This document shows, piece by piece, positions 51,174 through 58,767 of a stretch of 64,000 bases of DNA. The DNA comes from Aminobacter carboxidus (GTDB lineage: Bacteria; Pseudomonadota; Alphaproteobacteria; Rhizobiales; Rhizobiaceae), in NCBI RefSeq assembly GCF_014863355.1, contig NZ_JACZEP010000017.1, positions 1 to 64,000 of the forward strand, given 5' to 3'. How positions within the stretch are numbered: the first letter of the stretch is position 1; the number at the start of each line of letters is the position of its first letter. The position numbers and the translations under genes are program-made. The notes below the pieces were generated by a model that did not search any database, was not told where the DNA came from, and was given only the letters and a program-made list of their open reading frames with translations.

Positions 51174-51487
51174 GCCAAGACCTCATCGGTTGGAGCCTGA
51201 GCCTTTCTGAGGACCGCGAGGCGCTTCTCATCGACCGGCCTGAACCGATACGCTCCGAAGGGGATCTCACCGAGTTCGGGGTCGTTGGAGGGACGGAGGA
51301 CCTCGACGAGCAATATTCCGAGCTCGTCGAGTGGCCGGCCGAAAATCGTCAACAGGAGAACGTCGGGCTCGGTGACTGCGCGAACCGTGTAGACATGCCC
51401 TCGGACGATCTCCTTGACGCCAAGCGCGTTTTGCTTGGCGTCATCGACGCAGATGACAAGCATCCCTGGACGAGGATCCCAATCCAT
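51170..51487 (-). CDS. Phage hypothetical protein, SH3-like (105 aa)
   Basis: The opening PGMLVICVDDAK and GHVYTVRAV and the PFGAYRFRPVDEKRL motif resemble small SH3-like beta-barrel phage proteins. Overlaps the next ORF by 4 bp. Function unknown. Confidence 0.55.
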   Translation of the reverse strand: MDWDPRPGMLVICVDDAKQNALGVKEIVRGHVYTVRAVTEPDVLLLTIFGRPLDELGILLVEVLRPSNDPELGEIPFGAYRFRPVDEKRLAVLRKAQAPTDEVLA

Positions 51488-52146
51488 CAGAACCGCTCCG
51501 GGATTGCTGGCTTCGCATAGCGATCGGCGAGACGCTCGGCCTCACGCTTCCGTCGCTCTGCGGCCAGGAACAGCGGATCGACAGGCGGTGCATTCTTCGG
51601 ATCGACGAGGAGGCAACCGCAGTACCAGATCGCCAGCGCATCGGTGCGATCGAAGCCCTTGTCGGCCTCGGCCTCTTCCGGGGTCACCCAGCTGAGATCG
51701 ATGCACTTCTGACGCACCAAAGGTTTGGCGACGTCATCCTTGGGCTTCTTCGGCAGGAACTTTGAGCGGACCGTGGAGAGCCAAAGGCGATGCTCCCCAC
51801 GTTCTTCCTTGACGACCAGGTCGCGGTTACGAACCCCGAGCAGACGCGACGTCGCAACGATGACGCCGATCAGCCCGTTTTTCATTTCCGAGGTTTCGTA
51901 ATTGGTGGTGTGCTTGACGCCGGTGTCGGGGAGGGCCCGTTCGACGACCACATAATCCGCCGGATAAGTGGTCAGGAATTCGGTTGTCCACCGCATCGCG
52001 CCCAACATGACGTTGGCGTAACTGGCGCCGGCGCCGGACTTCGCGAAGAACTGTGAACCTGATCTAGGGGTCTCGCCGATCGGACCATATGCCCAGCCGA
52101 AATGCGCGGCGGCATCGATTGCAAGAATGCGCGGGGTCGTCATCAT
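51487..52146 (-). CDS. RuvC-like RNaseH-fold nuclease (219 aa)
   Basis: Catalytic acidic residues appear as ILAIDAAAHFGWAYG (Asp near residue 10), YVVVERAL (Glu), and the C-terminal ADKGFDRTDALAIW (paired Asp). This is the RuvC-type Holliday junction resolvase pattern; phage versions debranch DNA for packaging. The Lys/Arg-rich tail suits DNA binding. Confidence 0.8.
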   Translation of the reverse strand: MMTTPRILAIDAAAHFGWAYGPIGETPRSGSQFFAKSGAGASYANVMLGAMRWTTEFLTTYPADYVVVERALPDTGVKHTTNYETSEMKNGLIGVIVATSRLLGVRNRDLVVKEERGEHRLWLSTVRSKFLPKKPKDDVAKPLVRQKCIDLSWVTPEEAEADKGFDRTDALAIWYCGCLLVDPKNAPPVDPLFLAAERRKREAERLADRYAKPAIPERF

Positions 52147-52251
52147 AGCCTCGTAAATTGATGGCCGCTGCTTTCCCGGCCTGGTCAGAAGGTTTCCAGT
52201 CGTTTGGACGGTCGGCTGCTACCTACAAGCGGCCACTCCGTTGATCGGGGC

Positions 52252-52273
52252 GACCGGGTTTTGGGACCCGGTC
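52252..52273. other. Perfect hairpin in a 217-bp gap of the early operon
   Basis: GACCGGGT and ACCCGGTC form an 8-bp perfect stem with a TTTGGG loop. There is no U-tail in either direction. It lies in the largest gap of the operon (52147-52363) and could be a processing site, attenuator or small RNA structure. Confidence 0.45.
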
Positions 52274-52363
52274 AGGGCGCTGCACGTTGACGTTTCTCGG
52301 CTTTGCCAGCAGCACCCATGGCGTCGTTAAAACCGCCGCCCCTTCTCGGTCCGCTCGCGCGGA

Positions 52364-52867
52364 TCAGTTCGGCTGCAGCGCAGCCTTGTCCCAGTCTTCG
52401 TCGCTCATCGAATTCTTAACGGCGTTGACCACCGCGGCCGTGGTCTCGTCCTGCTTCTCAGGGTCGGCTTCCTCGCGGGCAACTGCCGCGGCGCCGAGCC
52501 CGAAGTTGGCGAAGTCGTCACCAAGGGCGGTCCGGATATCGACTGCGAACTCGCGGTCGTCATCCTCGAGATCGTCGACCTTGCCCTCGGCGCGTTCAAG
52601 CATGGCTTCGGCCTTGCGCTTGATCTTCTGGGCGTCGGTAATCGCTCGGATGATGCCCTTGTTGACGCCCTGCTTCTTGGCGTCGGCGAGCAGCGTCTTC
52701 TGATCGGCATCGACTTCCTTCTGGATCGCCCGCTTCTTCACCTTGAAATCGGCGTCGAGGAGCCGGAGCTTTTCCTCTCGGATCTGCTCGAGGCGATCGA
52801 ACTCCTCGACGAAAGAGGCCGCTTCTTTGGAAGATGCCCGGTTTGGACGTTCATGAATCGCGGTCAC
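52364..52867 (-). CDS. Coiled-coil protein with a GapR/DUF2312-like segment (167 aa)
   Basis: GTG 52867 follows AAGGAAG. Residues 18-85 (SFVEEFDRLEQIREEK, ADAKKQGVNKGIIRAITDAQ) parallel the GapR pattern of FVERIERLEEEK and EAK-x-G-x-x-x-K-x-x-R-x-I, with extra sequence between. GapR is a DNA-clamping, overtwist-binding protein needed for alphaproteobacterial replication. The C-terminal acidic half is unrelated. Overlaps the GcrA-like gene by 4 bp. The GapR link is weak. Confidence 0.55.
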   Translation of the reverse strand: MTAIHERPNRASSKEAASFVEEFDRLEQIREEKLRLLDADFKVKKRAIQKEVDADQKTLLADAKKQGVNKGIIRAITDAQKIKRKAEAMLERAEGKVDDLEDDDREFAVDIRTALGDDFANFGLGAAAVAREEADPEKQDETTAAVVNAVKNSMSDEDWDKAALQPN

Positions 52868-53490
52868 GCGAACTTCCTTTCAGCCGAGCGGAGCTCGGCG
52901 CGCTGGCGTTGGCTGTATTCGGCATGGGAAAGCCGTTGATGTGCGCCGCAGTAGCTGCGTTCGGGCTCTTTATCGGCGCCGCAGCACAGCAGGCCTTTGC
53001 CTTCGATCCCGTCGACCGGCCACTTGCAGCCGGTGTTCACCGCGAAATGGACTGGGAGCACGCCGGGAATCGGATCGAAGGCGTTCTTGGTGGCGATGAC
53101 GACACCAGGCGAAGCGGCCCGCTGCTCGGCTCGGGCCTTGAAATCGAAGGGGTGGGGATTGTTGGGGCCGCGCATTGGGGCGGCCTCGACGGTACCGGCG
53201 GCGCTTTTCCGCAGGACCTTGTCCCGCTTCGGCGCTGTGGCCCGTGGTGTTCCTTTTGCTGGAGCCTTGCCGGCACGTTTGGCACGCGCCGCCTTTGGCT
53301 CCGGGCCCGGAGTCCGTGGCTTCAGTTTCAACGCGCCCTTGGCGCGCAACGATGCCGCAATGGTGCCGATGGCGCTCCTGGACGTCGCACCAAGGCGTTC
53401 CGCAATGGCGCTATAGGTGAGACCCTTCGCCAGAAGAGGCTGGACGGCGGCTTCCTTCGCCTTCCTGTCCATGTAGATCCAAGCCGTCAT
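52864..53490 (-). CDS. GcrA-family cell-cycle regulator homologue (208 aa)
   Basis: The N-terminal HTH (PLLAKGLTYSAIAERLGATSRSAIGTI, residues 19-44) and the C-terminal cysteine region (Cys155-Lys-Trp-Pro, Cys169-Cys170-Gly, Tyr180-Cys181 and His184) give the GcrA architecture. An Ala/Lys/Pro-rich linker joins them. GcrA is a sigma-70 cofactor that activates promoters carrying GANTC sites methylated by CcrM. The first helix lacks the usual MSWTDERVELL beginning and reads TAWIYMDRKAKEAA. It overlaps its neighbours by 4 bp at both ends. Confidence 0.85.
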   Translation of the reverse strand: MTAWIYMDRKAKEAAVQPLLAKGLTYSAIAERLGATSRSAIGTIAASLRAKGALKLKPRTPGPEPKAARAKRAGKAPAKGTPRATAPKRDKVLRKSAAGTVEAAPMRGPNNPHPFDFKARAEQRAASPGVVIATKNAFDPIPGVLPVHFAVNTGCKWPVDGIEGKGLLCCGADKEPERSYCGAHQRLSHAEYSQRQRAELRSAERKFA

Positions 53491-53960
53491 CTGGCGTCTC
53501 CGCCAGTTCCGGATAGATCCAGTGCGCCAGCGAGTCGGCCCAGAGCACGCATTTGGTGGCCATCCAGCGGCGCGCCTTCCGCGGCAAGATGAGCTGCCAG
53601 AATGTTCGCCGTGGCGGCGAGTTTAAGCTTGGCACGTCTGGCCTCCTGGATCGCGCGCAGTTCCTGCAGCGCGAGAACTTCGTGATAGTCGGCCCGACGG
53701 GCTTCGCCATAAAACCACGATTTGACGCGGTTCCAAGTCAGGTCCTTCAGACGATGAGAGAATTCCTTGTTGGTCAGGCCTTCATAGACCGCCGAGATCT
53801 GGTCTTTCCAGTTCCCATTCGGCGCGATGATGCCGGCGATGTCGCGTGTGAGGCCTTGGGCGATCGCTACGCTAGACATGATGCGACCGCCCTGGCATCG
53901 GCGCTCCGAAAATAATTCTGAGCGCTCCGAAGAGCTTTCCGAGAGGTCCGAACCGTTCAT
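53487..53960 (-). CDS. Phage hypothetical protein (157 aa)
   Basis: GGAG at 8 bp supports ATG 53960; ATG 53879 is weaker. The middle (YEGLTNKEFSHRLKDLTWNRVKSWFYGEARR) is helical and basic like a DNA-binding unit that responds to promoter DNA, and the end is helical (ALGRLAGALDLSG). No family recognised. Confidence 0.6.
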   Translation of the reverse strand: MNGSDLSESSSERSELFSERRCQGGRIMSSVAIAQGLTRDIAGIIAPNGNWKDQISAVYEGLTNKEFSHRLKDLTWNRVKSWFYGEARRADYHEVLALQELRAIQEARRAKLKLAATANILAAHLAAEGAPLDGHQMRALGRLAGALDLSGTGGDAR

Positions 53961-54113
53961 TGCTATCTCTCCATCCAGCGACGGACTTGGAGAAACGCGA
54001 TGAACGGACAGACGAAAAACACCGAGCCACCACCAACTGGGAAAGCGAGGGGCCCACCAAGCCGGCGAGATGCCAGCGGGAAATGCGGAGCGGTGTAGAA
54101 GCTGCGGACAACA

Positions 54114-54332
54114 TCACCCGGTGACCTCAGGGGTCGCAGGGTTCAGGTCATAAAAATCATTAGGGCTGACCTGCCCATTCGTTATTTCAGTAATTTTCCT
54201 CATTTGATCGGGCCTGGGCACGCGTTCGCCGCGAAGCCACTTTCGAAGGCCGGAAACCGAACAATCGCCGACACGTTCGGCCATCTGTTCGTGGGTCAAA
54301 CCATTCTGCTCGATGAAATCGGAAAGTTTCAT
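54114..54332 (-). CDS. Cro-like HTH protein (72 aa)
   Basis: A Cro/YdaS-type fold: LSDFIEQNGLTHEQMAERVG, then SGLRKWLRGERVPRPDQMRKI. It diverges from the S24 repressor with a short shared intergenic region containing the TTCCC-N6-GGGAA operator, 10 bp upstream of its ATG. It is the first gene of the leftward early operon. Confidence 0.82.
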   Translation of the reverse strand: MKLSDFIEQNGLTHEQMAERVGDCSVSGLRKWLRGERVPRPDQMRKITEITNGQVSPNDFYDLNPATPEVTG

Positions 54333-54342
54333 TCCTATAGAC

Positions 54343-54358
54343 TTCCCCATAATGGGAA
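54343..54358. promoter_or_regulatory. Operator candidate O1 (TTCCC-N6-GGGAA)
   Basis: TTCCCCATAATGGGAA has perfect 5-bp arms and a 6-bp spacer. It lies between the divergent Cro-like and repressor genes. A half-site, TTTTGGGGAAGGCT, follows at 54373-54386 and is repeated exactly at O3. Confidence 0.65.
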
Positions 54359-54417
54359 AGATTGCAAGCAGATTTTGGGGAAGGCTCGCACCTGTGGTGC
54401 ATGGTAGAAATCCCGTT

Positions 54418-55149
54418 ATGGGTAATCAGCTCAAAAAAATCCGCGAATCCAAAGGGATGACGCACGATGATGCCGCGGCCGCTATGGCGATCTCGCGCGG
54501 CCAGTACATCAAGCTCGAGCGCGGGGAGCGGCGCCTCAACGAAGATTACATTCTGCGAGCATCGCGGGCGTTCGGTGTCCCTGTCCAGTTGGTGATCTCT
54601 GACGACGACGAGTGGTCAGGTGATGACGAACTGCCCTCGGCGCCGATCGGCGCCAACTTCCTGCCCTTCGCCGGCACAACGCAGGCCGGCGTCTTCGTCG
54701 ATGTTGAGCTGCATGCCAACCACGAGCCCCAGGCTGTCGCGATCTCTCCGGATCCTCGGTACCGGCGCGCCAGGCAGTATGTCTGGCAGGTCCTCGGTGA
54801 TTCCATGAACAAGGCTGGGATCCACGACGGCATGTTCGCCGTGGGTGTCGACTACGTGGACTTCGTGGCTCATTACCGGCCGATCGAAACCGGCGATATC
54901 GTAGTGGTTGAGCGCATGCGCTTCGGTGGCCAGGAGCGGGAGCGCACCATCAAACGGTACTGGGAAGAGCCTACCGGCGTCGCCCTGCTGCCGGAGTCGA
55001 CGAACCCCCACCACAAGCCGATCATGATCCCGAAGGACGGCATCGTCGAAGGCGAAGAGATCCGCATCATCGCCTATGTGACCGGATCTTATAGCCTGTT
55101 CGGTAAAGCGATCTTTGACCTCGACGAAGGTCAGAAAATCCACCTCTGA
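54418..55149 (+). CDS. S24-family phage repressor (cI/LexA-like, 243 aa)
   Basis: The XRE HTH (IRESKGMTHDDAAAAMAISRGQYIKLERG) is followed by an S24 peptidase: a likely self-cleavage Ala90-Gly91 (TTQAGVF), Ser129 in VLGDSMN and Lys179 in RTIKRY. It keeps the lysogenic state and should be inactivated by RecA-dependent self-cleavage after DNA damage. ATG 54418 is the start; upstream in-frame ATGs fall inside operator sequence. It controls two early operons via shared operators. Confidence 0.9.
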   Translation: MGNQLKKIRESKGMTHDDAAAAMAISRGQYIKLERGERRLNEDYILRASRAFGVPVQLVISDDDEWSGDDELPSAPIGANFLPFAGTTQAGVFVDVELHANHEPQAVAISPDPRYRRARQYVWQVLGDSMNKAGIHDGMFAVGVDYVDFVAHYRPIETGDIVVVERMRFGGQERERTIKRYWEEPTGVALLPESTNPHHKPIMIPKDGIVEGEEIRIIAYVTGSYSLFGKAIFDLDEGQKIHL

Positions 55150-55505
55150 TTTCGATCTGCCGTTCTTGACAAGTGGCTGCGCGCGGTTCACCCGCGCGCG
55201 CTCGCCGTCGCGCAATCGCGCGGAAGACAGATATAAACCTTCAAGCTATAGCTCTACGTTTCTAGGTTCTCTCTACGTTCGAACCTAGCGCGAAACCTTC
55301 ACCGATTCCGTGTCCCGCTGCTGTGCCGTGTGGGTGCTGACGCACCCACTGCGTTGTGGCTCTACGATTCAATTTCGGAGTTTACGCGCGCGCATGTTTG
55401 CCTTTTCGGGGCGATTGGGGTCTAAAAAATATTCCCCAATATGGGTTTTAATGGCTTGACGACTTTCCCGTTTTGGGGAAGGCTATGGGGCAGAGGAGAA
55501 ATCCG
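55150..55505. other. 356-bp control region upstream of the right early operon
   Basis: No gene is apparent. Dyads are densely packed: AGCTATAGCT (55244-55253), CTAGGTTC/GAACCTAG (55262-55269 and 55281-55288), GTGGGTGC/GCACCCAC (55330-55349), then operators at 55432 and 55465. A GC-rich region at 55181-55225 may end repressor transcription. Two GATTC (GANTC) sites lie at 55304 and 55366. Confidence 0.6.
55432..55480 (+). promoter_or_regulatory. Operators O2/O3 overlapping the right early promoter
   Basis: O2 TTCCCCAATATGGGTT (55432-55447) and O3 TTCCCGTTTTGGGGAA (55465-55480) match O1 of the repressor/Cro region. A TTGACG -35 box at 55456-55461 lies between them, so repressor on O3 would cover the spacer and -10 of the promoter. 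Confidence 0.65.
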
Positions 55506-55661
55506 ATGCCAAACCCAGCACCACGACGTGACCCCGAAACCGACGACCTGGCCGGACTGCTGTCCGACCTCGGAAAGCTGCTCTTCGCTTTCCTGATCTT
55601 CCCGGCGAGCTGGCTGGTTCTGTCCGCTTGCGTCGCCGACGCGATCAAAGGTGGGTTTTGA
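55506..55661 (+). CDS. Small membrane protein, first in the right operon (51 aa)
   Basis: ATG 55506 has an AGAGGAGA ribosome site. A charged N-terminus (RRDPETDDLAGLLSDLG) precedes one membrane helix (LLFAFLIFPASWLVLSACVA). Its stop overlaps the methyltransferase start (TGATG). Unknown function. Confidence 0.6.
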   Translation: MPNPAPRRDPETDDLAGLLSDLGKLLFAFLIFPASWLVLSACVADAIKGGF

Positions 55662-56413
55662 TGGCCCGCGTCACCAAGATCAGCGAGAGCGTGCTCGCCG
55701 TGCTGAGCGCTGCCAGCTTCGACGGTCCCCGCATGACGCTAGCCGGTGCCCTGGACCGCAAGCTCTATGCCGACACCGCGAAGGTGATCGAGGCCGCCGG
55801 CGGAAAGTGGAACCGTGCCGCGAAAGCCCACGTGTTCCCGGAAGGCGATGCCGCCGACCAGGTCGAGCCCATCATTCTGACCGGTGAGATCGTGCGACCG
55901 CAGGACATGGGGCAATTCGACTCGCCACCGACCGTGGTCCAACGAGTGGTCGAGCTCGCCGACATCAACCGCGGCATGTCCGTCCTCGAGCCAAGTGCCG
56001 GCATAGGGAACCTAGCCCATGCTGCTGACGCTTGTGGTGGCAAAGTCACAGCCTTCGAAGTTGATGAAAAGCGAGCTGCAAAGCTTGGCAATTTCGTTGT
56101 CCACGTTGCTGATTTTTTGACCATCGAGCCGACGGCCTCGTTCAACCGCGTCGTTATGAACCCACCGTTTGCTCCGGCGCAGGCGGACATCGACCACGTT
56201 CTCCATGCCCTGCAGTTCCTGAAACCGGACGGCCGCTTGGTGTCCGTGATGTCGGCGGGCGTCATGTTTCGCAGCAGTGCCAAGACAATCGGCTTCCGGG
56301 CGCTCGTTGACCATAGAGGCGGTACGATCTCTAGGCTGCCCGAGGGCTCGTTCCGCGCCAGTGGCACCGACGTCAACACCTGTATCGTGGTGATCCCAGG
56401 GGAGGCGGCATGA
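55661..56413 (+). CDS. DNA adenine-type methyltransferase (250 aa)
   Basis: Class I SAM-dependent methyltransferase: motif I VLEPSAGIGNLA near residue 108, and the catalytic NPPF motif (VVMNPPFAP) near residue 165, characteristic of N6-adenine or amino-N methylation. The N-terminal about 90 residues are predicted to recognise DNA. It differs from CcrM (no DPPY). It may protect phage DNA or alter GANTC/other signals; the target sequence cannot be read from here. Confidence 0.8.
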   Translation: MARVTKISESVLAVLSAASFDGPRMTLAGALDRKLYADTAKVIEAAGGKWNRAAKAHVFPEGDAADQVEPIILTGEIVRPQDMGQFDSPPTVVQRVVELADINRGMSVLEPSAGIGNLAHAADACGGKVTAFEVDEKRAAKLGNFVVHVADFLTIEPTASFNRVVMNPPFAPAQADIDHVLHALQFLKPDGRLVSVMSAGVMFRSSAKTIGFRALVDHRGGTISRLPEGSFRASGTDVNTCIVVIPGEAA

Positions 56414-56595
56414 ACGCGCCCTCGATCATCCCCAGTCTCGACGATCTCCGCAGCAGCCTCGAACTCGCCGAACGCGCTGAGGCCTGCGCCGACATGATCG
56501 ACGACTTCCAGCGGCGCGCCGTCGAGCTGCCTGCAGCGAAACGCCGCGTCACCGAGCTGCGTGACCAAATCTCCCGCCTCGAGGAAACGTTCTGA
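56410..56595 (+). CDS. Small coiled-coil protein (61 aa)
   Basis: Helical with heptads (LDDLRSSLELAERAEACAD and RRVTELRDQISRLEE). Overlaps the methyltransferase by 4 bp and the next ORF by 1 bp. Confidence 0.55.
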   Translation: MNAPSIIPSLDDLRSSLELAERAEACADMIDDFQRRAVELPAAKRRVTELRDQISRLEETF

Positions 56596-56921
56596 TGAGC
56601 GAGCTCGCCGATCTCTCGCATGTATCCGATAGCCAGCTTCGCGCCTGGGCAGATTTCCGGGTGATCTCGTCGGCCCGCTACGTCGATGAGATGGCCAGGC
56701 GCGGAAAGGTCTATTCCCAGATCGAGGCGCCCCCGCTCGATTACGAACTCGCTACCGATCTCGATCTCGAGCTTGAACTCGACTTTCCCGAGCTCGCGAT
56801 CGCTGATGCCGACGACTGCCCACCCTTCGAAGCCCAATCGATGTTTTCAGTCATCGGCTGGCTCAGTCTGGGCGCCGGCGCCGTCGTTGTCGCCGCCTTG
56901 TTTGCGGTCGCGTTGTCATGA
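56595..56921 (+). CDS. Membrane protein with C-terminal anchor (108 aa)
   Basis: A soluble acidic region (DLDLELELDFPELAIADADD) precedes a single C-terminal membrane helix (SVIGWLSLGAGAVVVAALF). Possibly tethers a phage process to the membrane. No family recognised. Confidence 0.55.
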   Translation: MSELADLSHVSDSQLRAWADFRVISSARYVDEMARRGKVYSQIEAPPLDYELATDLDLELELDFPELAIADADDCPPFEAQSMFSVIGWLSLGAGAVVVAALFAVALS

Positions 56922-57112
56922 CGGCCGCCCCAGAGATGACCCCGCGGCTTTCGGACCAGCAGCTCCACGAGCTCGCCGACGACGCCTTCACCATCCTCAA
57001 TTGGGCGAAGCGCCAGCGCTTCAACAAGGATCGCCAAGTCGAAGAGCTGATCCGAACCTTCGAGGTCCGCCTCGGATACCGCGCGCCCGTCATCGGCGAG
57101 GCGAAGCCATGA
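56918..57112 (+). CDS. Small phage protein (64 aa)
   Basis: Helical with HELADDAFTILNWAKRQRFNKD. Coupled by a 4-bp overlap on both sides. Unknown. Confidence 0.5.
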   Translation: MTAAPEMTPRLSDQQLHELADDAFTILNWAKRQRFNKDRQVEELIRTFEVRLGYRAPVIGEAKP

Positions 57113-57255
57113 TCCAGATCACCATCTTCGCGCTGACGATGCCGCCGTCCCCGATGTTCGAGCAGAAATTCGCCGATCCGGTCGACGCCGATCGGTACGA
57201 GGCCTTCTGGCGCCGGCTCGGCCAGTGCCATATCCGCCGGCAGGTGCGGCCATGA
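57109..57255 (+). CDS. Very small phage protein (48 aa)
   Basis: Starts MIQITIFALTMPPSPMFEQK; ATGA overlaps at both ends support translation. Unknown. Confidence 0.5.
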   Translation: MIQITIFALTMPPSPMFEQKFADPVDADRYEAFWRRLGQCHIRRQVRP

Positions 57256-57524
57256 TCGACATCGCCCCGACCACAGAAGTCGAGACCAGGAAACGCGATC
57301 TCGCGATTGCAGCTGCATCGCAGGCGGCCGACGCGCTGGCCGAGTTGCTGCGCTACGCCCGTGAAGGCGACGGCTCTATGTCTGGCCCTTTCGGTACTGA
57401 TGTTGTCGAGCAGTTGCTCGACGCGGCGAAGATGGCGGCCGAAATCGAAGGCTGGCCCAACCGCGATGAAGAACGCGACCAGGTCTATGGGGCGCTCGTC
57501 AAGTTTCTTGAAGGGTGGGCGTGA
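57252..57524 (+). CDS. Small helical phage protein (90 aa)
   Basis: IAAASQAADALAELLRYARE and ERDQVYGALVKFLEGW give a two-helix protein. ATG 57252 overlaps the previous stop. Unknown. Confidence 0.5.
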   Translation: MIDIAPTTEVETRKRDLAIAAASQAADALAELLRYAREGDGSMSGPFGTDVVEQLLDAAKMAAEIEGWPNRDEERDQVYGALVKFLEGWA

Positions 57525-57817
57525 TGGAGAGCCCGTTCACCCGCTTCACCGACAGCGAAGTCCGCGACATGCTGCACAGCGCTGGGCTGCCGGCGGCGCT
57601 CGACGCCGCCAATGTCGCTAGCCTTGGCCTTACCCGTATCATGACGCAGCGCCAGCGCGTGCTGGCAGCTTTCGCTGACAACCCTGACGTCGATGCGATC
57701 TTTGCAGCATTGGGCCGGCAGGTGCCGAAATCCAGCATTAGGTCCTACCTCTGCCGCGCGGTTCCGAACGGCGAATGGCGGCAGCGCAACAAGCGCGGAT
57801 CGGGCAGGGCGGCATGA
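57524..57817 (+). CDS. Small phage protein with HTH-like C-terminus (97 aa)
   Basis: The end (AAFADNPDVDAIFAALGRQVPKSSIRSYLCRA) looks like a compact helix-turn-helix. ATG 57524 overlaps the previous stop (TGATG). Function unknown. Confidence 0.5.
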   Translation: MESPFTRFTDSEVRDMLHSAGLPAALDAANVASLGLTRIMTQRQRVLAAFADNPDVDAIFAALGRQVPKSSIRSYLCRAVPNGEWRQRNKRGSGRAA

Positions 57818-58767
57818 CCATCCAGATAATCCGCCCCGCGGATCGCTCGGCCTGGCTTGCTGCCCGTGGCGTTGACGTCACCGCCAGCGTCGCCGGCACG
57901 CTCTTCGGTGTCGATCCCTACCGGACCCCATACGAACTCTGGGCCGAAAAGACCGGCCGGCTTTCTCCCGACGAGGAGGAAAGCGAGGCGATGGAACGCG
58001 GCAACCTCATGGAGCCTGTCGTCGTCGAGATGGTCAGGAAGCGGTACCCGGAATGGACCGTCACCTATGAGAACGACCGCGCCTATTACCGCGACCCCGA
58101 ACGTCGGATCGGGGCGACACCAGATGCCTTTCTTGTCAGGCCGGATCGCTTCGGCACCGGCAACATGCAGATCAAGACGGTTTCTCAGGATGCCTTCGAG
58201 AAGTACTGGCTGGATCCTGATAGCGGCGAAGTGGTGCCGCCGCTCTGGATCGCGGTTCAGACCATCACCGAGGCGCAGCTGACCGGTTGCCCATGGGCAT
58301 GCGTCGCGCTTGTTGTCCTGACCGTGCGCGGCACCCTGAAGCTGCACGTCATCGATATCCCGATCGTTCTCAAGCTCTGGAACCGCCTCGTCGAGAAGGT
58401 CGGGATGTTCTGGGCGATGGTCAACAGCGGCCAGGAACCGGAGCCGGACTGGCAGCGCGACGGGCCCGTGGTGCTCGACATCTACCGCAACAGCATGCCG
58501 GAACGCCGGGATCTCACCGATCGTCAGGATATCGATGAACTCGTCGGCATCTACGTCGACGCGAAAGCAAAGGTGGCTGAGAACGCCGCCGTCGCGGATC
58601 GGATCCGGCCCCAGATCATCTACGCCCTCGGCACCGCCGAGATCGGCCAGACCGTGAACTGGCAGATCACCGCCCGATCCTCGGTACGTACCGGAGATTT
58701 CGGCGAACCGATCAAGACGCGCGTGCTGCGCGTCAAACCACAGGAGATCCATAGTGGAAGTTTATGA
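57814..58767 (+). CDS. YqaJ-type phage recombination exonuclease (317 aa)
   Basis: YqaJ (lambda-exonuclease-like, PD-(D/E)xK) signatures: VTASVAGTLFGVDPYRTPYELWAEKTG, ERGNLMEPVVVEM, and the active-site segment ATPDAFLV...MQIKTV. It degrades one strand of broken DNA to produce 3' single strands for recombination. It is followed by a coiled-coil protein and a putative annealing protein, the standard phage recombination trio. Confidence 0.86.
   Translation: MTIQIIRPADRSAWLAARGVDVTASVAGTLFGVDPYRTPYELWAEKTGRLSPDEEESEAMERGNLMEPVVVEMVRKRYPEWTVTYENDRAYYRDPERRIGATPDAFLVRPDRFGTGNMQIKTVSQDAFEKYWLDPDSGEVVPPLWIAVQTITEAQLTGCPWACVALVVLTVRGTLKLHVIDIPIVLKLWNRLVEKVGMFWAMVNSGQEPEPDWQRDGPVVLDIYRNSMPERRDLTDRQDIDELVGIYVDAKAKVAENAAVADRIRPQIIYALGTAEIGQTVNWQITARSSVRTGDFGEPIKTRVLRVKPQEIHSGSL

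Noticed and set aside
53961-54113. Small frame between Cro-like and 157-residue genes (minus strand)
   Set aside because: Two frames look weakly protein-like but neither has both a start and a ribosome site; the gap is 153 bp.
55304-55370. Two GANTC (CcrM/GcrA-type) sites in the right control region
   Set aside because: Two sites in about 350 bp is near chance expectation, so not evidence of GcrA control.
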